Shown here in pieces: positions 51,580-61,165 of a stretch of 64,000 bases of DNA; positions within the stretch are counted from its first letter, which is position 1, and each line of letters opens with the position of its first letter. The notes beneath the pieces are model-generated. The model had not been told where the DNA came from and did not search any database. It worked only from the letters and a program-made list of their open reading frames with translations. Source of the stretch: Gracilaria gracilis (taxonomy: Eukaryota; Rhodophyta; Florideophyceae; Gracilariales; Gracilariaceae); contig JARGSG010000024.1 of NCBI GenBank assembly GCA_030374805.1, positions 186,001 through 250,000 on the forward strand, read 5' to 3'. Position numbers and translations under genes: made by a program.

Positions 51580-53815
51580 TACAGGGTCAACATGAAATCG
51601 TCCATTCTGACCCGTATGGGATGGTAATTTCCGTGCAAGATTTTTTGATTATCCTTGCAAGTAACCCCTGGGGAATTCGGTGCATTCTGATCGGTTTACG
51701 TTCTCATGCCATGTATATCTTCCCGCTCGGGTACTGTGCGCGTCATCTCCTTGCTGGCACTGCCTCGCACAAGCGCCTGAGCCCTCAGCCGCCATTCCTG
51801 ACCCGCTCAGGGAATCTCGCGCACTTGGAGTCCAAGCCTGTTCCAAAAAGGGGAGGAACCTACATCAGGGTTTCCATACGGCGCGTGCGCCATGCAGCGC
51901 ACTGCGCATGTATCGCGTGCCCAAAGTCTTGGCCTCTCATTCCCATTTGGGACTGATCGCGGTTGAACTCGACAACCCGTCCGGGTTGGCAAGTTGTTTG
52001 TTGCGGAAAGCTCCCAAAAGGGTATTCTATTAGAATCCTCCCCACTGAAAGGACAGGTCTGTCGAAACGGGAAGACGGAACGCTCTTGTACCTTATTGGA
52101 ATAAGTCCGTCGGGACTGAATGTCACAGCCGACCACAGCGAAGAGATGGCGGATTCACTCGATCCGATTCCACCTACCCACGGGGGCTCTGCATATAGTG
52201 TCGAGCTTTCCGCTACGATCCTCCATGGGGTGCAGTATTCTCCCAGAAAGAACGGTTGGAATCGTCGCGGGCAGGTTTTGAATGGCGTAACGGTGCCCTG
52301 TCGGGGATTGCGAAGCGCAAACGAAAGGTCTGGCGCCGGATATTTTTGTCTCACTGTTGGGGTCGTCACGACACCACACCGGCAACAGTGTTGTAACCTC
52401 TAGGGACTTTCGTATTCCCAGAAAGGGGACAGAGAGAAGGATCGAGCGACCTACAGAGAGACTGTTATGAGACAGGGGTACATTGCAAGTGCTTTGTTCG
52501 CGCAAATCCAAACCGGGAAAGCTTGCATCACTTCGCTCGAAGTGGCGCGTCTCGTCGTGCGTACCCGCAATGGGAAAGAAGCGTATGCACTTCTATCCCC
52601 GTGAACCCAACTGGGTCTAAAATGAACGACACAATCACGCCGCTCCCTCCCATCCGTTGCCTTCGGAACCCTACACGATTTTGTATAATTCATTGCCTGA
52701 CAGCTCTACGTCTGCGGCTCTGTACCCGCATAGGACTTTGATCTTCAGCATTTGATGCCCTTCCGTGGGAATGGGCTGGCCACACCCGTTGAGGCTGGTT
52801 CACGCTTGATGCCTCCGGTTGCTTCCGTTTTCTAGCACGTTCACGGTTCCCTGTAAGGGACAGTCAGGACCGCCTAACAGCTGTCCTTGTGCTCAGTCTG
52901 TACCCCACTGCGACTGTTGCTCCATGTCTGAAGCGGCAACCTGTCGTGTGGTCTAGCACACATCAACCCAGCGTGAGATGCACAGCCGCATTTGTGGGCC
53001 TCGCTAACCACCTGCAACTCCATGTCACTCCCTGTCACTCTCAGCGATCGCGCGACATACCCGTAAAGGGTTTTGAGAACCGTGTCTACGTTGAAGCCCA
53101 CAATGGGAATAACCAGTTCGATCTGATTTATAGCTGATGGTGGCTTAATTGCATAAGGACTGTACGCAGCGTAATGGAAAACCGACGCGGAGCTGAGGCA
53201 TGCATGCTCATACATGGAACATCCAGGTTTCACCCATTCTAGGGAATGCGCAAGGCGTAATGCGGCGTCCACTCGCGATCACAATGGTCGAACCCCTGCG
53301 AGATTCACAAGACTCTGCGAACGTCTCGCGCTTATGGGGATGGAGTCCATCTCTACAAACACGATTCAACTAGAACCGTGCTTTGAACCCTCGAAACAGG
53401 GCAAGGCAATGGCGCAGAAGCGTTTGTCAGAAACCTGAAAGGTACGTGTGAAACCTTTTAGGCATGAAGCGCTCGAAGCAATGGAGAGCCGCGACTGCGA
53501 CACTACCGAGCACGGGTCGCCGCTCGAATTTCCGCGCAAGGCGTTTCATTGGGCGTGAGGTCTTGGATGCACCGATGACTCGTTGTACTCCCCTTGGGTC
53601 TATCGTTCGAAAGCAGCTGCCAAAACCCTTTGTCGGGCATTTTCAACTCCGCAAAAACCCACTCATTGGGAGATGAAGGACGGAGTATAAAGAGCCCATA
53701 CTGGGACGCAGAGACTACATTTGGGAGACCCCTAGGGATTGCGCGTAGTTTAACACGAAGGCGTCGTACGGCTGGGACATCGAATGCTCATGTACCCCGT
53801 CGGTGTTCTCGGAAT

Positions 53816-53975
53816 GCTAGTTTAGTATGCTAGATCGCTAGTTGTGAAAATAAAAGTCCGAAAAAACTAGCATTTTTGCAGTTTGCGCTAGTTGGCAAGG
53901 CAAAAAAAAAATTTTTTGGAAATTACGTTTCCGTTCAGTGCAGTTCAAACTTCACCTACTGGAGTTGAAGGCTAG
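53816..53975. repeat. GCTAG-rich stretch at the RT3 right flank
   Basis: Six GCTAG/CTAGC words fall within 160 bp (53816, 53829, 53837, 53867, 53887, 53971), with an A9/T6 run between. The first and fourth form an inverted pair AATGCTAG/CTAGCATT. It may mark the original insertion flank or a decayed element end. Confidence 0.5.
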
Positions 53976-54067
53976 TTTGCAGTTCTCCTGACACCGCTCA
54001 TAACTTTACATTCACCACACTCGTCAAAAACACTCTAAAGAATTACGAACCCACCACTAGCGCTTTC

Positions 54068-55195
54068 TCATTCCAACCCTGCATTCGGATCCTGAGTCTC
54101 AGTTTCCTTAAATGTCAATCTGAAGAACTCCAACGAAACACTCTCTCCATTCTCGTTTACCCTCCTAGCCCGAAACCGGCTTCCAACCCCTCCCAATCTC
54201 TTCTCCACCTGCTCCTCCAGTATGCGCTCCGCCGTTCGAAAATCCGCCGCCGCACTACCAAACCCAACTAGTGGCGCTCCACCCGGCAGCTGCCGCGGCA
54301 CAAACACCTCCGCATCCTCGTCCACCACCACCGCACCCTTTCGCCTCTTCCTCATCCGACTTCCCCCAACCTCCCCTCCATTTCCTTCTCTGCTCCTCCC
54401 CCTCACACTCCCACGTCCACCACGAGAGCCAGGCGTCACAGGTGACCGTTCCTCTCTTTCTGCCTCCCTCCCAACGCCTCCTTCCCTCATAAGCTCCTTC
54501 ACCTCCAACAACAATTGGCACGCCTTCTCCACCTGTCCCAGTTGCGCCTCCACACGTCTCTCTAGCCCCATATTCTCCCTTCTCAGCGTCACCAGCTCCC
54601 TCCCAACGCACTCTACCAGGCCACTCACATGCCTTCCAGTCCCCATTCCAGCCAACTTCATCCTTTTCCGAATCGTCGAAATCAAATCCATTGGCACCCC
54701 AATCTCCGACACACTCAGCACCACCCCTCCCATCTCACCAACCATCTCAGAAAGCCAGTCGTTCAAATGCTCCTTCAGATCCCCTCCAAGCCTCCTCAAC
54801 CACTCCTCCATCTCCGCCGTATACCTCCTCTCCGGTCTTCCATCCCCTCCACCCCCTCCACCCCCACCTCCCTCTCCATCCCCACTTCCCTCCTTCTCCC
54901 CCACGCAAACCTTGTCCCCACCCTCCTTTTTCCTTCCCGGTGGCATCTCTGGTACCTCCATCCGGTGAAGCAGATCCACTAGCTCCTCGTCCTCGACGTA
55001 CCCATTCGACATCGCAGAAATAAACGGCGGTTTACGATAACGAAGATAGATAAGAACAAGCGAGAGGAACCCAACAGTTGCAGCACTCCCCCCCACTCCG
55101 CACACCCGTGGCACTGTCGGCCACACACCCATTTGCGCTGCACAACCCTTTGTACCCCATTCACATCCACTCCTATTTTCCGCCATTCCACACAA
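54068..55195 (-). CDS. Gly/Arg/Glu-rich protein of unknown function
   Basis: I do not recognise this protein. It is 375 residues from the ATG at 55195, or 314 from the ATG at 55012 (MSNGYVEDEELVDLL). The longer form has a possible membrane segment at about 37-53 (AATVGFLSLVLIYL). Then come an acidic start, a run of nine glycines, a helical region with leucine-rich heptads (RRLGGDLKEHLNDWLSEMV, LERRVEAQLGQVEKACQLLLEV), a basic Arg/Gly-rich patch with a KRRKG nuclear-signal-like motif, and a C-terminal mixed region (AERILEEQVEKRLGGVGSRFRARRVNENG). Strong purine bias on the coding strand sets it apart from neighbouring genes. It could be a lineage-specific nuclear protein or belong to a transposon; no element ends are visible. 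Confidence 0.5.
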   Translation of the reverse strand: MCGMAENRSGCEWGTKGCAAQMGVWPTVPRVCGVGGSAATVGFLSLVLIYLRYRKPPFISAMSNGYVEDEELVDLLHRMEVPEMPPGRKKEGGDKVCVGEKEGSGDGEGGGGGGGGGDGRPERRYTAEMEEWLRRLGGDLKEHLNDWLSEMVGEMGGVVLSVSEIGVPMDLISTIRKRMKLAGMGTGRHVSGLVECVGRELVTLRRENMGLERRVEAQLGQVEKACQLLLEVKELMREGGVGREAEREERSPVTPGSRGGRGSVRGRSREGNGGEVGGSRMRKRRKGAVVVDEDAEVFVPRQLPGGAPLVGFGSAAADFRTAERILEEQVEKRLGGVGSRFRARRVNENGESVSLEFFRLTFKETETQDPNAGLE

Positions 55196-55736
55196 TTTCC
55201 ATCTTTATCCTAGAAATCTCCACATTTTCCCAACCTCGGTCCATACCATATCCTAATGAAACCCCTGATGCACCACCTCTCAAGTACCAACGGTACCATA
55301 AACTCTTACTTTCTATGCTTTATTTCACTGCATACCTTCTCATAAACCCCTATGAACAATGTTTATAGGCCACTTTAGTACTGTAGTCTGCCGAAACGTG
55401 TTCCAGGATGCACGCTAGGTGCCGGTGGATGGGCGCGCATGGGCCTTGTTGCATCTTGTAATTTTTTTAGTTTTATTTATGTAGCTCCGAAAATGTCCGG
55501 ATTGAGGTCAATGGATTCCTGCTAGCCGAAGAGTAGCCGAGTTTACTTCCCCATGTTGCAGGCGCACTCTAATTGGCCATCTGGTTCAACGCTGCGCCAA
55601 AATGATCCCGGCTCCCAAGACTGGGTACCAATTTCGTGCGCTTAATGACATACTGCGTGTGGGCCCGATACGTTGGGCATTATGTAATTCCCCCCCACCG
55701 CCCCGTCGTTAATACCAATTAATCGCGTTATAGGCC
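55196..55736. other. Intergenic, no gene seen
   Basis: 5' flank of the Gly-rich gene and upstream region of the MED7 remnant. Only short frames without domains. Confidence 0.5.
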
Positions 55737-56188
55737 ATGCATCCACCGCCCTTACCTTCTTCCAATGATTCATATCGTATGTTCAGCCGCCAGTATTTCA
55801 CTGAGCACATTCTTCCTTCCTCGGAACAGTCTGGCAGAAATCGTCTCTATGGTCCCGCCAGCCCACCTTGCCTCGAGCTTCGAAAGCTCAACGCTTCCTT
55901 GCTGCAATTGTTTTGAAAGCACCTTGACCAACTATGTCACCCCATCACGCAGGAGTCTCCTGTGCACCGCACAAGCAGATCATTGAGCATATTGGATATA
56001 CTCTTGTCAACATGCAACATTTAATCAACACCATGCGCCCCACTCAAGCTGCCATCGACATCAAGACCTTGCTCGACAACCAGACCGCTTCCCGAAAGCG
56101 CACGACTGAAAATCTGAAGGAAAGCGTTAAGAAGGCCTGGGATCTCATCGCAGAGGCTGCCGACGAGGTCACTCAGCCCAGCTACTAG
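55737..56188 (+). pseudogene. MED7: MED7 (Mediator subunit 7), broken
   Basis: MED7 is a middle-module subunit of the Mediator complex that links transcription factors to RNA polymerase II. From ATG 55737 the frame reads MHPPPLPSSNDSYRMF and then RLYGPASPPCLELRKLNASLLQLF, matching the family's PPPP...Y.MFG and L[KR].LN.SLL.NFLELL segments. TGA follows at 55914-55916 (KHLDQL continues in the same frame). Near 55970 the frame shifts, and EHIGYTLVNMQHLINTMRPTQAAIDIKTLLDNQ (written here in two parts: EHIGYTLVNMQHLIN and TMRPTQAAIDIKTLLDNQ) carries the hallmark LINxxRPxQA motif, ending near the family's usual C-terminus. One stop plus one frameshift suggest a pseudogene, unless introns or assembly errors are involved. 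Confidence 0.7.
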
Positions 56189-57654
56189 CTTTCGCCAGCT
56201 GCCACCACTTATCTGCAGTCGCAGGAACAACAACCGCCTCTACACCCCCAGCACATGTCACAAACACAAGTCTCGCATCCAGCCTCCTCCGCTAACACTA
56301 ATCCGGCCTATGTGTTCAATGACATGATGCCTGCTGTATGCACTCCACCAAAACGCTCTACGTCCGAGCTAATGCGCAATATCAACAGCATCGTAAATGA
56401 TCCAAACTTGTAGGCGTTCTCCGCACCTCCGTTTTCCCATCCAGCCCCTGTTGTACGTTCTTCCAATCGTATCTCAGTCTGCACTTTTTAATTCGCACTG
56501 AGATACACTACTGAAGCCGTGGAAAAGGCCATCTTGTCACACCACTCTATCATACCGCACCGCTGTTCGGAGATAAATACCTCGGATCGTTTCTAACTTG
56601 TTCTTTGTCGGCCCCGTTCTGGCCCGCGAACGACGATCATAGACCGTCGCTATTTTTTTGACAGATTCTCCGTCCACCAACTACAACAGAGATTTCTTGA
56701 AATCAGTATACGCGGTGGATATTCTGCATAATTGCGTGATCGGTACATATGTAGTGACTTGTGGGTGCAGGTTCATCTGTCATCCTGCCCAGTGCTGCAC
56801 CAGTTTTCACCGATTCAAATTGGATTGCAGCAGCGAGCAGGGAAAGCCGCATCGTTGTGCTGCCGGTATGTGCTGTGATCGCGATCGTGAGTTCCACACA
56901 CCGAACATGTCGTGTTTAGGTCGATCTTTCATCAGATTCCACTCCACAATGCACGTGATCTACTAGCCTAGATATTTTCGTTTTATGACATAAACATCAT
57001 TCATGTCCGGCCTGAAAAGTTCATCAGCCGTCCTCGTGAGCTGCAATCGTCCCAGAATGGAATCTCGCTCGCAGAGCCAAATCTAGTAATATTCATTTCC
57101 CGGCATATCCAGGCATTCTTCCTCTTAGGTGCGCGCAGCTGGACAGCAACCTTTCACCAAAGCATCTTTGATACGCCTAAACATGCGGTATTGCGAAAGG
57201 TTGTTCACATCGATTGCGACATTCCAAATACCTGCACCGATGCATTACAGCAAGTGATGCCTGATGATGCCTGAAACCGACGATTTCGCTCTGCGAAACT
57301 AGGGCGTCCTACCATTCGTTCCAAACGACTTGCATCACATTCCTCTACTCCAGCATATGGGATACTCTGCTTAACTCTGCTTTGAATAGTTGATGTCGCC
57401 ATTACCTTTCATCGTGGGTGTAACTCAACACTGCAATCCTCTTTGTGACGCAGCTGTTCTGTTTCACCCGACTTGAACATTTTGTGCAGCCCTTTGCATC
57501 GTCCGTTTCACCTCTTCTTGTTCTTCTTTCCGACTTGGACATTTTTTGCAGCACTCTGCATTGGTCCGTTTCTTCCACTCTGCGAAGGTCATCCTTTCCT
57601 CATTGCGATGTCCCTTTTTTGCTCACAGGTGTTGGCCTGTGCACCACTTCTGCT
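56189..57654. other. Intergenic, no supported gene
   Basis: Downstream of the MED7 remnant the same frame continues with Gln/Pro/Ser-rich sequence to about 56413, possibly an old extension. The rest holds short Cys-rich and hydrophobic frames (56658-56966, 57445-57743) without recognisable domains. Confidence 0.45.
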
Positions 57655-58078
57655 TTATAGTCGTTCTTTTTCCGAAAAGTGTCGTTGAAGAAGCATCACT
57701 GCAGACTCGCTATCGACAAAATCCCTCATGCGTATTCCAGTAATCCCCGACTCACGAAGTTGTTCTTCAGCAGCTCTCGATGTGAAGGTCTCGTTGAGCA
57801 CCATTATCCTCGCCCACGGAGCTGAGCGAATTAGTTCCTGTACGAAATGATGAGTGTTAATAGCCTGTTCCTTTTCAAGTCCATTGATGTCCACCGGCAT
57901 TCCTACTACGATTTCCTCAGCTAGATTACGACTGGCAACATTTGCAATACTATCAGCCACTTTCCTGGGATTATTCTTGTGCTCAATACGATGTAGTGGT
58001 CGCGGAGCTACGCCAAACAGAGATGGCTAAACCAACCCGACGCAAACCATAAGCAACACCCAAGGTTACGATCCCCCT
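57655..58078 (-). pseudogene. YqgF/RuvX-like RNase H-fold protein, broken
   Basis: YqgF/RuvX family proteins are RNase H-fold nucleases, linked to rRNA processing or Holliday-junction resolution; algal and plant forms are often plastid-targeted. The minus strand reads TLGVAYGLRRVGLAIS near 58010-58067. This matches the family's N-terminal LGxDxGxxRxGxAxS, but the catalytic Asp is Ala and a frameshift follows. Then come GVAPRPLHRIEHKNN, SIANVASRNLAEEIVVGMPVDINGLEKEQ (the E-x-[IV]VVGLPxxxDG segment) and LNETFTSRAAEEQLRESG (the DERxTTxxAxxxL segment), ending RDFVDSESAVMLLQRHF. There is no clear ATG for the first part. The lost Asp and shift indicate decay. Confidence 0.6.
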
Positions 58079-58995
58079 ATTCGGGCAACAGATTGGTACC
58101 ATAGTCCTTCTGTTTTGTTGACTTAGCTTCTGCGGAATGTGAACTCTAAAACCGTGGTGGGCGCACGCATAGAAAACCCAAGCTGTCCATTGGTTGTTAG
58201 ACTCTCTCTTCGGAAGCTTATGCTATCCCGGAAGTAACAACGCCAAGAATTCAGAGAAACAGGTCTCCACGGTTGCACACTTGTGAGATTAGGAGCTTTG
58301 TGTGCGATGCTGATGCAGACCAATGTAGGCCAAAATCGAAGTGCATTGGACAGAAGGCGAATAAGCTCCCCTGAACGGAGAGAATGGCGCAAACCAAGAA
58401 AACACGAGCTTCCATTGGTGCAAAGCCGTCTCGTTCGCGGTTTAGACGGAAAGATACAATTTAATGAACACCCTTCTGAAAGCTAATAAGCTCTGGGCTA
58501 ACCTACTAACCTTTCGCCCTATGTAACTTCGTAGATCTACCCCTGGTAGCGCGGCCCCGACGCGCTGGCGATCTCGTTGCGGTTGCCAACTTCAAATTTG
58601 ATTAAGTTGTGGTTTCGGGCCCCCAAGATTTTGGATGGACACGTATCCAGTCGTTTCAGCTACACGTATCTGCTGTCCCAGCTGCTGACGTTCGTGAACA
58701 ATACCTTGAGCTCTAGCTAGTAGATACATAGCTAGAGAGATCCCGGTGAAGTTCGGATGCATCCACCGTTTCAAGGTAAGGAAAAACTCTGTTAGCTGTG
58801 TTTCTCTGCAATTCGGCCTCTCCATATATTGACTCCGAAAATCGTCGATCTTCTAATTCCCAACTGCACATCCTGCACTGTCGCATAGCAGAAGCTCTTC
58901 TGGTGCAAGATCGGGCGAATCTTGTTCATTCTCTGTCCAACTGAACTACTTCAGGTTCTCAAAAACGTGCACAACGATATCCACTGAGCACCTGC
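58079..58995. other. Intergenic, no supported gene
   Basis: A minus ATG frame at 58123-58392 is Ser/Arg-rich and could be a decayed transit peptide of the YqgF-like gene. A minus frame at 58592-58825 is unrecognised. The DapF promoter should lie toward 58995. Confidence 0.4.
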
Positions 58996-60162
58996 GTGGA
59001 GTTACACCTCTCTTTGCAGCTGTTCCATTCCGCTCCTTTTCAAAGAACTCTTCCGATCATACAACCCTTTTTGTTTCTCTCCGTTACTATAACGTTGCTG
59101 ATATCGAATCGAAACATGCTGCTGGATTCTTCATCCGTATCGTCAAGGTCGCACTCCCTAACTTTTGCTATTTCATCGATACCCCATCGCTCAAAGCTGT
59201 CATCAAGCTTTTTATCTACTTCCAGCGGCGAAGGATTTCCGCTCACAAGAGATCGTGGGAGAAACTTCGCGCGAGCCACAGCAGCTTCCATGACTGCATT
59301 CCGTAAATATCATGGTCTTGGGAACGACTTCGTGCTTATTGATAACAGACACGCATCGGCACCAGTTCTCACTCCAATTGAAGCCGAAGCAGTTTGCAAT
59401 CGCAATACAGGAGTGGGGGCGGATGGTGTCATATTTCTTTTGCCCCCAACAAAACCCACGTCGGACTTCGGAATGAGGCTTTACAATTCAGACGGCACAG
59501 AACCGGAAATGTGCGGAAACGGGATCCGTTGTTTAGCACGTTTCGCCGCTGATCTGGGTGTTCATGGTCCCACAACCGGGAGGTATGTGGTCGATACCGG
59601 AGCCGGGGAAATCATTCCACAAATGGAGGGTGGATCAGAACATGTAAAAGTTGACATGGGAACTCCAATTCTAGAACCAGAGCTGGTTCCAACAAAGCTA
59701 GGGACTTATCCCTCAAACTCTTATGAAGATGTTTCGAAAGAGCTGGCGGGTCGCCACTGGACGTTTTCGTGCGTATCGATGCCAAATCCTCATGCAATCA
59801 CTTTCGTTTCAAAGGAAGTATATGACGACATGGATTCTCGTCTTGAAGAGGTCGGTCCGAGCTTTGAAAACCACCCTGCTTTCCCGCAAAGAACAAACAC
59901 TGAGTTCGTGTATCAACACAGCAAAACAGAGTTTGATATGCTTGTCTGGGAACGAGGGGCGGGTCGCACAATGGCCTGTGGAACGGGCGCCTGTGCTGCG
60001 CTTGCTGCCGCCGTAGTAACTGGTCGCGCCGAGAAGGATGTTCCAGCTGTTATCCATTTGCCAGGGGGCGATCTGACTATTGAATGGAAATCAAGTTCTA
60101 ATCATGTGCTTATGACAGGACTTGCAGAACTAGTTTTCGAGGGTACACTGGCAAACTTATGA
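58996..60162 (+). CDS. dapF: Diaminopimelate epimerase, predicted plastid-targeted
   Basis: Converts LL- to meso-diaminopimelate in the last steps of lysine synthesis, a plastid pathway in algae and plants. The epimerase domain starts near residue 99 (MTAFRKYHGLGNDFVLIDN) and runs to the end (388). The two catalytic cysteines are present: C173 in EMCGNGIRC and C328 in MACGTGACA. Other family blocks are NTGVGADGV, MRLYNSDGTEPE, SMPNPHAITF, RTNTEFV and VWERGAGRT. The 98 residues before the domain are Ser/Arg-rich with few acids, as expected of a transit peptide. The internal ATG at 59116 (MLLDSSSVSSRSHSLTF) gives a more typical one than the ATG at 58996, whose first 36 residues are strongly hydrophobic. 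Intact and intronless. Confidence 0.92.
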   Translation: MELHLSLQLFHSAPFQRTLPIIQPFLFLSVTITLLISNRNMLLDSSSVSSRSHSLTFAISSIPHRSKLSSSFLSTSSGEGFPLTRDRGRNFARATAASMTAFRKYHGLGNDFVLIDNRHASAPVLTPIEAEAVCNRNTGVGADGVIFLLPPTKPTSDFGMRLYNSDGTEPEMCGNGIRCLARFAADLGVHGPTTGRYVVDTGAGEIIPQMEGGSEHVKVDMGTPILEPELVPTKLGTYPSNSYEDVSKELAGRHWTFSCVSMPNPHAITFVSKEVYDDMDSRLEEVGPSFENHPAFPQRTNTEFVYQHSKTEFDMLVWERGAGRTMACGTGACAALAAAVVTGRAEKDVPAVIHLPGGDLTIEWKSSSNHVLMTGLAELVFEGTLANL

Positions 60163-60281
60163 AAGATGGCGAATTGAGCAGTCAGTCACCCATGCCATTC
60201 TCGTGGGAAGCGGATACATCTGAATGAATACAAGGGCAACCGTCGTATGCGCATCGTTGATAGAGTTACCTAGCTTCTACG

Positions 60282-60395
60282 AATGCTGACACAGCTTGCT
60301 CAGTCATGGTACCCATCAAGTGCAGCCACCGCACTACAAATTCTGATACAGGTTGCTCAGTCCTCGTACCCATCAAGTGCAGCCGCCGCACTAAA
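60282..60395. repeat. 57-bp tandem duplication
   Basis: Two units (60282-60338, 60339-60395) share TTGCTCAGTC, GTACCCATCAAGTGCAGCC and CCGCACTA, differing at a handful of bases. Confidence 0.8.
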
Positions 60396-60798
60396 GGTAT
60401 TTTCTTATTTGTACTAATCGAATTCTCGATCAAAACACATGACTGAATCCCCATCTTTTGCACCAGCGTCAATGAGCATTCGATTCACCCCAATAGGATG
60501 AGGCGAAATACAATGAGACGACGTGCATCAGGCGCATATGATGAACTGGGTGTCTACGTGCACTGTATATGCCGAGTTTTGGCCTCTCTCGGCGCCGATA
60601 TGGTAGCTGCGCAGCTTCCACTGCTGCACCAACACGTTGGCCGTTCGTACCAGCTTAGCCTCGCGAGGCGCATTCAGGAGCATGAGAGAGGAAAGGGAAG
60701 AGGACTTCACATGCGGTTAAACTTTGGGCGGGTGTTATCCTTTGGTGGGAGGGGATTGGTGGAGAGAAAGTAGAGAAGCGAGAGAAGAGAAGTTTGAA

Positions 60799-60865
60799 GA
60801 GCAGAAACGTTCTGCACCAAGCCATAATTGAGCTAATGCACTCATAAACAGAGAGAGAGAGAAAG
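60799..60865. repeat. Dispersed ~65-bp repeat, copy 2
   Basis: Matches 1623-1688 closely and in the same orientation, including the GCAGAAACGTTCTGC palindrome and the GA-rich end. Confidence 0.75.
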
Positions 60866-61055
60866 CGGCGGGTTGTTTTAGGTTAATCCAGTGGTAGGCG
60901 CCAGCGGGCACTGCGGTAAAAGTGGGATGCAGAGGCGACCAGAGCGGCTGTCACGGAAGTGAGCGTGGGAGCTTCATAGGCACTGCAACATTCTGGGTCG
61001 AACTTCATGTGGACTACGTGTACCGGGAGCTGCCCCGTCTGACAGTACGCATAGC

Positions 61056-61165
61056 AAGTGCCCCATCCACGAGCCCTATCTACCGTTGGTGCCCATGCCG
61101 TATCGCTCCGCATCAAGTGCCCCATCCACGCTTCCTATTTACCGTTGGTGCCCATGCCGCGTAAA
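61056..61165. repeat. 59-bp tandem duplication
   Basis: Units begin at 61056 and 61115 and share AAGTGCCCCATCCACG and TACCGTTGGTGCCCATGCCG. Confidence 0.8.

Larger units (their letters stand above)
44705..53815 (+). mobile_element. RT3: coding-poor LTR retroelement, 3' end undefined
   Basis: Starts with a 421-bp LTR whose first bases (TGTAGTGCAAAGG) resemble RT1 (TGTAGTACAATGAG), followed by a primer-binding site, a gag remnant and about 7.7 kb with no pol. Parts (49081-49205 and 51582-51670) match RT1's 3' non-coding region. It is densely populated by CCC-N(3-5)-GGG inverted triplets up to about 53745. I find no second LTR, so the right end is approximate. It is probably a non-autonomous (LARD-like) or truncated relative of RT1. 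Pogo C is inserted within it. Confidence 0.6.

Noticed and set aside
17206..53815. Mini-dyads as a by-product of codon usage
   Set aside because: They occur in all frames, in LTRs and in the non-coding RT1 3' region and RT3, and RT1 favours ACC-first over GGT-first about 17 to 2, which codon bias would not produce.
54222..54968. 248-codon Pro/Ser/Thr-rich plus-strand ORF
   Set aside because: Mirror of the Gly/Arg/Glu-rich minus-strand gene; the Pro and Ser runs come from its purine-biased codons.
60282..61165. CRISPR-like repeats
   Set aside because: Only two units each, directly abutting, with no spacers; the window is eukaryotic.
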